A stretch of DNA of 49,455 bases from Candidatus Poribacteria bacterium (GCA_016215705.1 JACRIR010000238.1:1-49455), one strand, 5' to 3'; shown: positions 1 to 8,271, numbered from the stretch's first letter. A program made the numbers and translations. Notes: generated by a model from the letters alone, not told the origin.

Positions 1-765
1 ACATTCAATTACGACAGGAACGGAAATCTTACGAAGAAAACGCAAAACGGGGCGGATGACACGATCTACACGTTCGACTACGAGAACAAGATCACTCGAA
101 TCGACTACCCCGACGAGACATATTCGGCGTATAAGTATGATGCGCTTGGAAGAAGGATTGAGAAACGGGACAGGAGCGGGAACATAGAACGCTATGTCTA
201 TGATGGACAGAACTTCATCGCGGAGTATGATGGGAGCAATGATCTGGTAGCGAGCTATATTCAAGGTATCGGCATTGATAGCCCGGTCTCGATATATCGT
301 GGCGGAGAAAACTACTGGTACCACTCCGATGCTCTTGGAAGCATCTATCAGGTGACGGATGCAAGCGAGGCAACAGCCCGAAGCTACGATTACTCGGCCT
401 TCGGGAAGATCGTTTCCGAAACTGGATCACTTGTGAATCCATTCACCTACACCGCCCGCGAGTGGGATACCGACAGCGGGCTGTATTACTATCGGGCGAG
501 GTACTACGACGCGGGCTTAGGAAGGTTTTTGAGCAGAGATTGGTTGGGATCCAAGCCCAGTTCTGTACAGAGTAACTTATATTTGTATGTATCAAATGGG
601 CCGGTCAACGTAATTGATCCGTCAGGCTTATGTCCAACCGACGAGTTTCTGCAAGGTTGTTGCGTTTGGACTGTGACATGTTGCCCTACAGTCCCTTATC
701 GTGAAACACCAAATGGTTTTTCCTACTCAACGGAGAAAACAGAGGGGTCGCGTCTACACTCTTGA
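1..765 (+). CDS. RHS-repeat protein, C-terminal part (5' end outside window)
   Basis: The reading frame is open from base 1 to the TGA at 763-765. It shows YD-type repeats (NYDRNGNLTKK, YKYDALGRRIEK) and then the RHS core end motif (YTAREWDTDSGLYYYRARYY, GRFLSRDWLG, NVIDPSGL). RHS/YD proteins form secreted or surface shells, and in the polymorphic-toxin class the residues after the DPxGL-like motif are the variable toxin tip. Here only about 44 residues follow, including five cysteines (GCCVWTVTCC), which is short for a toxin domain, so the tip may be truncated, decayed or very small. The next frame begins soon after. Family assignment is firm; a toxin role is inference. Confidence 0.9.
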   Translation, partial: TFNYDRNGNLTKKTQNGADDTIYTFDYENKITRIDYPDETYSAYKYDALGRRIEKRDRSGNIERYVYDGQNFIAEYDGSNDLVASYIQGIGIDSPVSIYRGGENYWYHSDALGSIYQVTDASEATARSYDYSAFGKIVSETGSLVNPFTYTAREWDTDSGLYYYRARYYDAGLGRFLSRDWLGSKPSSVQSNLYLYVSNGPVNVIDPSGLCPTDEFLQGCCVWTVTCCPTVPYRETPNGFSYSTEKTEGSRLHS

Positions 766-937
766 TTCCATTGCAGAACCTCTTGTTCGGGTAAGTTTGA
801 ACGTCGTCAACATTGCTGATAGGAAGGCGGTTTAATGCGCGTAGAATGGCGGCTACTGCGGGGCTGGATGCGGAGGAGGCTCCGGGGAGATTTTTTTAAG
901 TAAGAAGGAAGCCGAGTTCATCTTTTCACGCGGGATT

Positions 938-1351
938 TTGTACGGGATCGTATTCATGTTTCTCTTCAAGGTTTTGACCCCCATAATTGTGCGCCACGCA
1001 CCGCGTCAAACCATTGATATTCGCGTCATTGCCGAGTTGGTCAAAGAATATAAAGAAAGGGAAAGCGAATTTCCATATTCGCTTGAGCAATTAGTCCATT
1101 CTTTGCAGAAGCGCCCCAGGCCGGGAATCGATACTTTCCCAGTCTTCGACCCGTGGGGGAGAGAATATCTCTATTTTAGAATCTCCGATTCAAGAGTGGT
1201 GCTAGCCTCCAAGGGACCAAACGGTAGATTGGACACACCTGTTGAGTCTTTTTCGATTGTCTCGGCAGATGACGTGGTAGATGCCAAGGAACACGGGATA
1301 TACAGATTGGTTGTGGAAAACGACGATTGTATTTACGTCATCAGTATTTAA
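938..1351 (+). CDS. Orphan GspG-like (type II secretion pseudopilin-like) domain protein
   Basis: A 137-residue frame with a hydrophobic N-terminus (about residues 3-18), a helical middle and a motif typical of the GspG C-terminal domain: FDPWGREYLYF (70-80) followed by ASKGPNGRLDT (90-100). No other secretion genes are nearby, so this is not part of a T2SS operon. The start is uncertain: TTG at 938 is used, ATG at 956 is possible, and the open frame extends back to 845 with a glycine/cysteine-rich stretch resembling an RHS tail but no good start. Directly following an RHS tip, it could be an immunity-like or displaced tip protein; that is inference. Confidence 0.5.
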   Translation: MYGIVFMFLFKVLTPIIVRHAPRQTIDIRVIAELVKEYKERESEFPYSLEQLVHSLQKRPRPGIDTFPVFDPWGREYLYFRISDSRVVLASKGPNGRLDTPVESFSIVSADDVVDAKEHGIYRLVVENDDCIYVISI

Positions 1352-1478
1352 GAAATCAGAAAATCAAAGAGGTCAGGCCTAAGCCGATTAGTAACCGAAA
1401 CAGTTGCGGTTTTCAAGGATTTATGAGATACTGATTGCGAATTTTGTTGGGTCACGCGATTCCGGTGGGAGTGGCTGT

Positions 1479-2129
1479 ATGCCGAAGGAAACCCTTGAGA
1501 ACAAGCGCAAACGAGTCAGGAAGATACTTGACTTACTGAAAAAAGAGTATCCTGACGCGGGGTGCGAACTTGGTCATTCGACGCCGCTTGAGCTTCTTGT
1601 AGCCACGATCCTGTCCGCTCAGTGCACTGACGAACGAGTCAATATCGTGACCCAAGACCTTTTCAAGAAATACCGCGCACCCGAAGATTATCTCAAGGTC
1701 CCTCCGGAAAAGTTCGAGCAGGAGATTCGTTCCACGGGCTTCTACCGAAACAAAACGAAAAATATACGCGGCGCGTGTAAGATATTGATTGAAAAATTTG
1801 GATCGAAAGTGCCGCAGACAATGGAAGAGTTGATCGAGTTGCCAGGGGTCGCCCGGAAAACGGCCAATATAGTGCTTACACACGGATTCAATGTCGTCGA
1901 AGGAATCGCAGTTGACACCCACGTCAAACGGCTCACCCAACGGCTCGGTATCACCCGCAACAGCGACCCTGACAAAATAGAAGCCGACCTTTGCGCTTTG
2001 CTGCCCAAAGAAGATTGGGGGATATGCTCCGACGTGCTGATTTTCCATGGCCGGCGCGTCTGTTTCGCAAGAAAACCCAACCACGACGCCTGCGTGGTCC
2101 GAAACCTCTGCCCTTCAAGGAGCATCTAA
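1479..2129 (+). CDS. nth: Endonuclease III (DNA glycosylase/AP lyase) with an altered Fe-S loop
   Basis: Base-excision repair enzyme that removes oxidised pyrimidines and cleaves AP sites. From the ATG at 1479 (GGTGGGAG upstream) it has 216 residues, close to the 211 of E. coli Nth; an upstream TTG at 1404 would add 25 unlikely residues. The helix-hairpin-helix LPGVARKTANIVL (121-133) carries catalytic Lys127, and AVDTHVKR carries Asp146. The C-terminal cluster loop is C195-FARKPN-H202-DA-C205-VVRNL-C211, so the second of the four conserved Cys ligands is His (codon CAC). The other spacing is canonical. The gene stands alone between the RHS region and a tRNA. Confidence 0.95.
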   Translation: MPKETLENKRKRVRKILDLLKKEYPDAGCELGHSTPLELLVATILSAQCTDERVNIVTQDLFKKYRAPEDYLKVPPEKFEQEIRSTGFYRNKTKNIRGACKILIEKFGSKVPQTMEELIELPGVARKTANIVLTHGFNVVEGIAVDTHVKRLTQRLGITRNSDPDKIEADLCALLPKEDWGICSDVLIFHGRRVCFARKPNHDACVVRNLCPSRSI

Positions 2130-2231
2130 AATCACGCTACCGAAATCCTATGGCATACCCGTTCCTGCCATTGGCGCGCCCTTTCTTGCCGTTCACGCAA
2201 GGGATGGAATCCACTCTTGCGGCCAATGAAT

Positions 2232-2258
2232 ATGGACTCTCGCTTCCGAGGGAATGAC
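2232..2258 (+). repeat. Degenerate dispersed repeat (TGGACTCTCGCTTCCGAGGGAATGAC type)
   Basis: An imperfect inverted repeat that resembles the widespread GGATTCCCGCTTTCGCGGGAATGAC-like intergenic element known from many bacterial genomes. It sits between nth and the tRNA-Ser promoter. The match is by recollection of the motif and was not searched. Confidence 0.45.
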
Positions 2259-2276
2259 TTTTTTGCTTCGCATATG

Positions 2277-2306
2277 TTGACACCGCATCGTTTATTCTGC
2301 TATTCT
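2277..2306 (+). promoter_or_regulatory. Promoter of tRNA-Ser
   Basis: TTGACA (2277-2282), an 18-base spacer and TATTCT (2301-2306), ending 19 bases before the tRNA. This is a close sigma-70 type match in the expected place. Confidence 0.7.
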
Positions 2307-2325
2307 TTCAGTCTGAAGGCATTGG

Positions 2326-2412
2326 GGAGAGGTGTCCGAGAGGCCGAAGGAGCACGCTTGGAAAGCGTGTATAGGGGAAACTCTATCGAGGGTTCGAATC
2401 CCTCCCTCTCCG
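2326..2412 (+). tRNA. tRNA-Ser(GGA)
   Basis: A class II tRNA of 87 bases. The acceptor arm GGAGAGG (2326-2332) pairs with CCTCTCC (2405-2411), with discriminator G2412. The anticodon stem-loop CACGCTTGGAAAGCGTG gives anticodon GGA (serine UCC/UCU). A long variable arm (TATAGGGGAAACTCTATC) and T-arm GAGGG-TTCGAAT-CCCTC are present. CCA is not encoded. Confidence 0.96.
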
Positions 2413-2510
2413 CTTGCGCAATACCGTCGCAACATATTGCCCCGACTGTGGGTAGGATATATGCCGATTTTCTCGTGTGCGCGGGGCCAATAGAGATCGG
2501 AATAGCGTCG

Positions 2511-2543
2511 GAATGAATTCGCGCCTATCCCGCGCAGCGCGGG
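2511..2543 (+). repeat. Copy of the GCGAAT/ATTCGC palindromic repeat plus a short GC hairpin
   Basis: GAATGAATTCGCGCCTA (2511-2527) is the reverse complement of TAGGCGCGAATTCATTC, the same type of sequence as at 11724, 17342 and 35661. It is followed by the perfect inverted repeat CCCGCGC-A-GCGCGGG (2529-2543). It lies in the 410-base gap between tRNA-Ser and the RRM gene, which otherwise holds only the RRM promoter and leader. Confidence 0.5.
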
Positions 2544-2590
2544 AACTCAGACGCGCAACTGCAAGGAAACGCGTCCGGAATGCTTGCCAC

Positions 2591-2620
2591 TTGCTTATGT
2601 GTGCATCATGTGGATATAGT
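2591..2620 (+). promoter_or_regulatory. Candidate promoter of the RRM gene with a long leader
   Basis: TTGCTT (2591-2596), an 18-base spacer and TATAGT (2615-2620). It would give a 5' leader of roughly 195 bases containing small inverted repeats (GGGCG-atgg-CGCCC just before the ribosome-binding site). Long structured leaders are common for cold-shock-type mRNAs; that role here is inference. Confidence 0.4.
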
Positions 2621-2822
2621 TAAGGAAAGGGGAAAACGATTTTTGCAGAGAAACCCGAAAAAGTGAATGTGTAAGATCAGGAAAATAGGGTGTGGGATTG
2701 CCTGGAGAGAGGGCATGGTCCTGTTGGTCTCCCGGCTTGAGAGCTCTCCGGGTTGCCTGTGACAGCGCGGAGAAGCTAACTAAGACAGTGGGCGATGGCG
2801 CCCGGAAAGGAAAGCGAGTTAG

Positions 2823-3188
2823 ATGAACATCTACGTAGGCAATCTGGCGAACACGTTGGCCGATGGCGATTTGAGAACAGCCTTCGAGGCATTCGGTCAG
2901 GTAACTTCGGTCAACATCATCAAGGACAAGTTCTCCGGGGAGTCCAGAGGATTCGGGTTCGTAGAAATGCCCGACAAGGCCCAGGCGGAAGCGGCCATCA
3001 AGAACCTGAACGGCAAAGACCTCAAAGGTCGGAATCTCAACGTTAACGAGGCGCGTCCGAGACCCGAAGGATCGAGGGGTGGCGGCGGTCCTCGCAGGGG
3101 CGGCGGCGGTGGCGGCGGTTATCGTGACAGCAGGGGCGGTGGCGGTGGCGGCGGTGGCTACCGCGGCGGTCGAGGCCCCAGAAGTTGA
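2823..3188 (+). CDS. RRM RNA-binding protein with Gly/Arg-rich tail
   Basis: A 121-residue protein with one RNA-recognition motif: RNP2 NIYVGNLA at residues 2-9 and RNP1 ESRGFGFVEM about 40 residues later, followed by a tail from about residue 80 rich in RGG/GGGG (RGGGGPRRGGGGGGGYR). This is the architecture of cyanobacterial and delta-proteobacterial Rbp proteins and of cold-inducible glycine-rich RNA-binding proteins, which bind single-stranded RNA. The ribosome-binding site is AAAGGAAAGCGAG before the ATG. It is monocistronic, with a promoter about 200 bases upstream and a terminator downstream. The glycine tail is encoded by GGCGGT runs, a plausible slippage-prone tract. Confidence 0.93.
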   Translation: MNIYVGNLANTLADGDLRTAFEAFGQVTSVNIIKDKFSGESRGFGFVEMPDKAQAEAAIKNLNGKDLKGRNLNVNEARPRPEGSRGGGGPRRGGGGGGGYRDSRGGGGGGGGYRGGRGPRS

Positions 3189-3244
3189 GAGGCCGTCCCG
3201 TCCTGCCGGCGGGTTGAGCAAGTCCGTTCGTTAATTCTGGCATG

Positions 3245-3291
3245 ACACGGTCCTGGAATATGTCTACGCATGGTTTCAGGACCGTGTTTCT
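3245..3291 (+). terminator. Rho-independent terminator after the RRM gene
   Basis: ACACGGTCCTG (3245-3255) pairs perfectly with CAGGACCGTGT (3277-3287), with a 21-base loop and the modest T-rich tail TTTCT. It separates the RRM gene from fprA. Confidence 0.75.
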
Positions 3292-3311
3292 GTTGAAGCC
3301 CCTCGGGCAAA

Positions 3312-4523
3312 ATGGAGGACACGGCGGTGAGTTCTGCAGAAGCAAATAAGGTTGCCGAAGGCGTATATTGGGTGGGCGCCGTCGATTGGGACGTCAGGAC
3401 CTTTCACGGATACACATATACTACGCCAAGAGGAACGACATACAATGCATATCTCGTGAAGGATGAGAAACTCGCGCTTGTGGACAGCGTGTACGCGCCG
3501 TTCACGAGCGAAATGTTGAAGCGAATACGCGCCCTGGTAGACCCTGAGAAGATTGATTATGTGGTCGCGAACCACGTGGAGACCGACCACTCCGGCGCGC
3601 TTGCCGCAATACTCTCGGTCGCGAAGAATGCAAAGCTTGTTTGCAACGCCCGCTGCAAAGACGGCCTCGAGAAGAACTACTACGGCAACTGGGATTACCA
3701 GATAGTGAAGACAGGCGACACCATAAGACTCGGCAGAAATACGCTCACCTTCATCGAGGCGCCGATGCTTCACTGGCCCGACAGTATGTTCACGTATATT
3801 CCCGAACAAGAACTTTTGTTGCCGAATGATGGCTTCGGTCAACATATTGCCTCATGCGAACGCTTTGTCGAGGACTACGACGAGGCTGTCGTCATGCAAG
3901 AGGCCGCAAAATATTATGCAAACATCCTTATGCCGATGTCAGGACTTGTCATCAAGAAAATCGAAGAACTCCAGAAATTGAAGCTGAGCATAAGAACGAT
4001 AGCGCCGAGCCACGGCCTGATCTGGCGCAAGCCCGAGAAAATCCTGAGCGCTTATTTGCGGTGGGCCGCGGGAGAGGCCGAGAAGGCGGTCCTTGTCGTT
4101 TATGACACCATGTGGACAGCCACCGAGAAGATGGCCCACGCAATGGTCGAGGGCATCGTGTCGGAAGGCGTCTCAGCGAAAATCACGAGGCTTGCCGTCT
4201 CAGACCGGAGCGACGCCATCCGCGATTGCATGTTAATGAAAGGGATTCTCGCGGGAACCTCTACCATCAACCGAGGCATGCTTCCCGCGATGGTTCCATT
4301 CCTCGAAGACCTAAAAGGGTTGCAACCAAGGGAAAAAGTAGGAGCAAGTTTCGGCTCATACGGTTGGAGCGGGGGCGGCGCCGAGGCGGCAGAAAAGATC
4401 CTCCGCGAGGCAGGTGTAAAGATCGTCGCGAAGCCTATAACCGTCAAATTCATGCCCTCTGCCGAAGAACTGAAAAGATGCTACGATTTTGGCCGCGATG
4501 TCGCCTCGAAAGTCAAAGAGTAG
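3312..4523 (+). CDS. fprA: Flavodiiron protein (oxygen/NO reductase)
   Basis: A 403-residue A-type flavoprotein. A beta-lactamase-like diiron domain (1-255) holds H88-x-E90-x-D92-H93 (NHVETDHSG), H154 (MLHWPDS), D173 (LLPNDGFG) and H234 (APSHGLIWR), the full diiron ligand set. A flavodoxin domain (about 258-403) starts with the FMN loop VYDTMWTATEKMA. The family reduces O2 to water or NO to N2O in the cytoplasm of anaerobes, fed by rubredoxin or similar carriers; no rubredoxin is seen next door. tadA follows 10 bases later. There is no fused rubredoxin or flavin reductase module. Confidence 0.96.
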   Translation: MEDTAVSSAEANKVAEGVYWVGAVDWDVRTFHGYTYTTPRGTTYNAYLVKDEKLALVDSVYAPFTSEMLKRIRALVDPEKIDYVVANHVETDHSGALAAILSVAKNAKLVCNARCKDGLEKNYYGNWDYQIVKTGDTIRLGRNTLTFIEAPMLHWPDSMFTYIPEQELLLPNDGFGQHIASCERFVEDYDEAVVMQEAAKYYANILMPMSGLVIKKIEELQKLKLSIRTIAPSHGLIWRKPEKILSAYLRWAAGEAEKAVLVVYDTMWTATEKMAHAMVEGIVSEGVSAKITRLAVSDRSDAIRDCMLMKGILAGTSTINRGMLPAMVPFLEDLKGLQPREKVGASFGSYGWSGGGAEAAEKILREAGVKIVAKPITVKFMPSAEELKRCYDFGRDVASKVKE

Positions 4524-4533
4524 GCGTCGCCGT

Positions 4534-4992
4534 ATGAAACACGAAGATTACATGGCTATCGCGTTGCGCGAAGCCCAGAAGGCATTCGAGATCAAAGAAG
4601 TGCCGGTCGGCGCCGTGATCGTTCACGAAGGCCAGGTAATCGCCAAGGCCCATAATCAGCGCGAACTGCTGCAAGATCCAACGGCTCACGCTGAAATCAT
4701 AGCAATAACGCAGGCAGCCTCTTCGTTGCACAGTTGGCGGCTTGAAAAGACCACGATGTACGTGACCCTCGAGCCATGCGTGATGTGCGCGGGAGCGATA
4801 GTGCTGGCCCGGATTCCTGAGTTGGTACTCGGCGCCTGGGACCCGAAGGCGGGCGCAGCGGGGTCGCTCATGAATATTCTCCAAGATTCGCGGCTCAATC
4901 ACCGGGTGAACGTGACCGCCGGCATAGGGGAGAATGAGTGCGGAGCAATCCTCAAGGATTTCTTTGTGCGGCTCAGGGGGCAGGGATATTAG
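4534..4992 (+). CDS. tadA: tRNA-specific adenosine deaminase
   Basis: A 152-residue zinc deaminase that converts A34 to inosine in tRNA-Arg(ACG). The zinc/catalytic motifs are TAHAEIIAI (HAE) and LEPCVMCAGAI (PCxxC). The start MKHEDYMAIAL at 4534 matches the family's N-terminus; an ATG at 4489 would overlap fprA and add 15 basic residues. It is co-directional with fprA. A perfect palindromic repeat abuts its stop codon and may serve as terminator for this and the convergent TPR gene. Confidence 0.95.
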   Translation: MKHEDYMAIALREAQKAFEIKEVPVGAVIVHEGQVIAKAHNQRELLQDPTAHAEIIAITQAASSLHSWRLEKTTMYVTLEPCVMCAGAIVLARIPELVLGAWDPKAGAAGSLMNILQDSRLNHRVNVTAGIGENECGAILKDFFVRLRGQGY

Positions 4993-5037
4993 CAGAAAAA
5001 CGGGGACACGATGCGGCATCGTGTCCCCGTTTTTCTG
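4993..5037. repeat. Dispersed palindrome, family 1, copy A (perfect)
   Basis: A perfect 22+1+22 inverted repeat: arm CAGAAAAAC, half-core GGGGACACGATGC, central G, then the complements ending in GTTTTTCTG. It lies between the convergent tadA and TPR genes and would act as a hairpin with a T-run on either strand. Confidence 0.9.
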
Positions 5038-5084
5038 TAATGTGCAGCGAAGCACTTGTCAGCGCCGAGATAGAATTCGGCCGG

Positions 5085-6836
5085 TTACTTGGGGAGTATT
5101 GCGTCGGTCCCGGATTGCGGTCCGGCCTTCAGATCGCCGATCTTCTTCGTAACTGCCTCATTAGAAGGGTCGAGCGCAAGGGAATGTTCCCATTGTTCCT
5201 TGGCTTTGTCAGGCTGTCCAAGCTTTAGATAGACGTCGCCGAGGTGCTCGCGAATGGTGGAGTCGTCCTCCTCGACGTTTTCGATTGCATTCTGCAAATA
5301 TTTTAGCGCTTCCTCAAAATTGCCTTGTTGATAGTAAACCCATCCGAGGCTGTCGAGAAAATAGCCGTTTTCAGGTTCGATATCCAGCGCGTGCGCGATC
5401 AATTCCCTTGCCTCATCGAGATTCTCGCCCTTCTCCGCAAACATGTATCCGAGATAGTTGAGGGCGTCGGCATTGTCGGGATCAAGCGCGATTGCCTTCC
5501 TCAACTCCTCCACCGCCTTTTCGTCCTGGTCTTGCTCCTCGTACAAAACGCCAAGACGAAAATGGGCTATCTTGCTTTCCGGATTGATGTTGGCAGCCTC
5601 TTCAAAAGCGGCTATTGCCTGTTCGTTGTTCTTCTGCTGGTGATAGGCGGTTCCCAGCAGCAAGTAAACCGGCTCATTGCGCGAGCCGAGCTCGATGGCC
5701 TTCTTCAGCGCCTTGATGACCATATCGGGCATGTTCTTCTCACCGTAGAGAAGGCCCAGCTTCAGGTACGCCTTGAGCGCTTCGTCGTCAAGGACGGTGA
5801 CGTGTACGAAATGTTCGAGCGCTTTGTCGAGGTTGCCTTGTTCTTCATAAACGGCGCCAAGTAGATAGTGGACGGTAACATCGTCGGGATCTTTTGAAAT
5901 CGCGTCCTCGAACTGTGCCCGCGCTTTCTCCAACTGGTTGTCGCGGAGGTAGAGAAGCCCGAGCGCCTTTCGATAGTTAACCATCTGGGGCCGCTGCTCG
6001 AGAATAGCCTCGTACTGTATAATTGCATCATCCCATCTCTCAAGTGAAGAATACAATATCCCGAGCTTCTTCCGCGCCTCGATGTTCCTGGGATCGAGAA
6101 TAAGAACTTTCTCGAACTGCTCAACCGCGCGCCCGAGGTCCCCCTGCATCTCGTAGATTACGCCCAGATTATGGAGAGCCTCGGTCGAATCGGGAAAAAC
6201 CTCAAGCGTCGATTTCAGTTCGGCTATTGCCTTGTCGAAGTTGCGCAGTTTTATGTACGCGAGCGCGAGCTTATTGTGCGCCCAAACAAGATCGGGCCGC
6301 GCTTCGATAAGCTGCTTGTACGCCTCAAGGGTCCGGTAATAATCTTGCTGCGTTTCATAAATCTCGGCAATCGAAGTGAGCGCTGCAACGTCGGCCGGAT
6401 CGAGTCGGACAACCTCCTTGAATTGCTCCGCCGCCTCTGCGTATCTTCCTTGATGCGTGTACATGGCGCCCAGAAGCATATGCGCGCCGGAATCGTCGGG
6501 GTCCATGTGAACCGCGCGGATCGCTTCAATCGTAGCCATTTCCACCATACCTTTCTGGAGATAGGCCGAAGCAAGTTGCACGCGGATTCGGGAAGCTGAA
6601 GGATCATATTCTGAGGCCTTCTTGAAAGCCTCTATCGCGCCGTCAAGGTCCTCCTCCTGCATGAGATAGAGTCCATAGGCATAGTGCGCGTAAGCTTTGG
6701 AAACGGTCGGCGGCTGAACCTCCATGACGGCCGTACCCATGTCAACCTTCCCCTCCAAAGCCACGGCTTCCGCCCTATGGGCCGCAAATGCGCATTGCAG
6801 AAGAATGATTGCGAAGACTTTGCAGAGATTCTTCAT
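5085..6836 (-). CDS. Secreted TPR-repeat protein
   Basis: A 583-residue protein. The N-terminus MKNLCKVFAIILLQCAFAAH followed by RAEA-VAL looks like a Sec signal peptide. The remainder is about a dozen or more consecutive 34-residue TPR units with conserved W/Y-LG-Y-A-P positions (for example NADALNYLGYMFAEKG). TPR arrays are protein-protein scaffolds; the likely location is periplasm or envelope. The start at 6836 is fixed by a 4-base ATGA overlap with the rnhB stop, so it is the last cistron of the ffh-rplS-rnhB operon and is probably translationally coupled. A start 7 codons upstream lies inside rnhB and is less likely. Specific function unknown. Confidence 0.9.
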   Translation of the reverse strand: MKNLCKVFAIILLQCAFAAHRAEAVALEGKVDMGTAVMEVQPPTVSKAYAHYAYGLYLMQEEDLDGAIEAFKKASEYDPSASRIRVQLASAYLQKGMVEMATIEAIRAVHMDPDDSGAHMLLGAMYTHQGRYAEAAEQFKEVVRLDPADVAALTSIAEIYETQQDYYRTLEAYKQLIEARPDLVWAHNKLALAYIKLRNFDKAIAELKSTLEVFPDSTEALHNLGVIYEMQGDLGRAVEQFEKVLILDPRNIEARKKLGILYSSLERWDDAIIQYEAILEQRPQMVNYRKALGLLYLRDNQLEKARAQFEDAISKDPDDVTVHYLLGAVYEEQGNLDKALEHFVHVTVLDDEALKAYLKLGLLYGEKNMPDMVIKALKKAIELGSRNEPVYLLLGTAYHQQKNNEQAIAAFEEAANINPESKIAHFRLGVLYEEQDQDEKAVEELRKAIALDPDNADALNYLGYMFAEKGENLDEARELIAHALDIEPENGYFLDSLGWVYYQQGNFEEALKYLQNAIENVEEDDSTIREHLGDVYLKLGQPDKAKEQWEHSLALDPSNEAVTKKIGDLKAGPQSGTDAILPK

Positions 6837-7654
6837 ATTAGTCGATGCCCTAAACACTCCATAACGGGGGCAAATGAACGCCGATGAATAGCGGAAACCC
6901 CGAATTTCTTCATGAGTTTCAGGTGTTCGGACGTGGCGTAACCTTTGTGTTCTGCAAACTTATAATGCGGATATTTCTTGTCAAACTCAAGCATTACCTG
7001 GTCGCGGATAACTTTGGCGACTATTGAAGCCGCCGCAATCGACATCGAGAGTCTGTCCCCCTTCACTATCGCCCACTGAGGGACGCCCAAATCGCCTACC
7101 GGACGGCCATCGACAAGGACGAGGTCAGGCGAGCGACCCAAGTCCCCGATCGCAAGCTTCATTGCCAGCACATTCGCCCTGTAAATGTTTGAATAATCTA
7201 TCTCCTCCGAGCTCGCGACCCCAACTCCGATATCAGCGCATGCCACAACAATTCCGAAAGCCTTTCGACGCTGCGCGTCGCTCAGCAATTTCGAATCATT
7301 TACCTCAGCCATTCCCGTATTGGGAGGCAGGATCACTGCAGCGGCGACAACCGGTCCGGCGATAGGCCCCCGGCCGGCCTCATCTATTCCGGCAATGACC
7401 TCATATCCTTTGGCGCGTGCCTGACTCTCATAAGAGAGCATTCTATCAATTCGCGCCTGAATCCGTTCCTCTTTCTTCTGTCTTGTAATCAGCTTCCTGC
7501 AAAGCTTCTGGACGCCCGACCTGGTGTCACGCTCGAGCGCACCCATGATTTCTCTCGGATAAGGCGGCCTCACGCCCTCCAACGACTTCTCGATTTCCCG
7601 CAAGTTCATCGCCTTGAAATCGAAGTTTGGGGCTTCCACTTCTTTGTCCACCAT
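6833..7654 (-). CDS. rnhB: Ribonuclease HII
   Basis: Type 2 RNase H that removes ribonucleotides and RNA from DNA hybrids. It has 273 residues from the ATG at 7654 (TTG directly before it is possible). A helical N-terminal extension of about 85 residues, as in Bacillus-type RnhB, precedes the catalytic core: GIDEAGRGPIAGP holds the Asp-Glu pair, VNDSKLLSDAQR follows, LVDGRP holds the third Asp, and AAASIVAKVIRDQ the fourth. It is located downstream of rplS as in many bacteria, with 129 untranslated-looking bases between them, and overlaps the TPR gene by 4 bases. Confidence 0.95.
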   Translation of the reverse strand: MVDKEVEAPNFDFKAMNLREIEKSLEGVRPPYPREIMGALERDTRSGVQKLCRKLITRQKKEERIQARIDRMLSYESQARAKGYEVIAGIDEAGRGPIAGPVVAAAVILPPNTGMAEVNDSKLLSDAQRRKAFGIVVACADIGVGVASSEEIDYSNIYRANVLAMKLAIGDLGRSPDLVLVDGRPVGDLGVPQWAIVKGDRLSMSIAAASIVAKVIRDQVMLEFDKKYPHYKFAEHKGYATSEHLKLMKKFGVSAIHRRSFAPVMECLGHRLI

Positions 7655-7757
7655 CAATCATCAATGAATCCGTATTCGCGCTTGCGCTGGAACAACAAAT
7701 TCGATTTCCCGCAACCACGAGTCGAAAGGAGAATCTTCGCTACACCCTTCCTCTTTC

Positions 7758-7777
7758 TAACCCTGAACCATGAACCG
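7758..7777 (-). repeat. Short copy of the GGTTCATGGTTCAGGGTTA heptamer-type repeat
   Basis: Read on the minus strand, the rplS-rnhB gap contains GGTTCATGGTTCAGGGTTA, similar to the heptamer-like repeats at 44637-44755 and 48838-48905. It lies inside an operon, in untranslated sequence. Confidence 0.4.
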
Positions 7778-7783
7778 AGCTTC

Positions 7784-8167
7784 TTAGGAGGCTCCTTCCG
7801 CCGGGCTCGCTTCGGCGGTGCGGGTGGCTGTGCGTGTCTTGACACGCGACTTCTTGCCCACCTTGCCCCTCAGGTAGTACAACTTCGCTCTCCTCACCCT
7901 TCCCTCAGAGACAACCTCTATTCCCTGCAATCTCGGAGAGTGAAGAGGAAACACACGCTCAACCCCCACCCCGAACGTCACTTTCCTGACCGTGAATGTT
8001 TCTCGAACTCCTTTGCCTTTGCGGCCAACAACGATTCCTTCGAACACCTGGATTCTTTCGCGCCCGCCCTCAACAATCTTCAGGCTGACCCTCACCGTAT
8101 CGCCTGCCTGGAACCGTGGCAAGTCGGTCCGCAACTGCTCCTTCTCGATAACTTCCATAAGATTCAT
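7784..8167 (-). CDS. rplS: Ribosomal protein bL19
   Basis: A 127-residue large-subunit protein at the 30S-50S interface. Diagnostic stretches are [52 protein letters not shown] and [15 protein letters not shown]. The start at 8167 is supported by GGAGGAAGAAAC immediately before the ATG; a longer frame to 8212 is not needed. An acidic/Ala C-terminal tail ([15 protein letters not shown]) is slightly longer than usual. Part of the trmD operon. Confidence 0.98.
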   Translation of the reverse strand: MNLMEVIEKEQLRTDLPRFQAGDTVRVSLKIVEGGRERIQVFEGIVVGRKGKGVRETFTVRKVTFGVGVERVFPLHSPRLQGIEVVSEGRVRRAKLYYLRGKVGKKSRVKTRTATRTAEASPAEGAS

Positions 8168-8271
8168 GTTTCTTCCTCCATAATGCGCCCGTCCCAAATC
8201 CGTCCGATTCATACGCTTTTGACGGGCTGAATGTCTTCCGTAAGGTCGCAGCGCGCGCCGCCCCTGCTGCT

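Noticed and set aside
5325-6607. Long open frames antisense to the TPR gene
   Set aside because: Strand shadows of a repetitive, well-supported coding gene; no ribosome-binding sites and no recognisable domains.
7654-7845. 63-residue open frame between rplS and rnhB whose stop overlaps the rnhB start (TGATG)
   Set aside because: Half of it is rplS in another frame and the rest is basic, repeat-derived sequence with no known homologue (not YraN-like); the overlap is probably chance.
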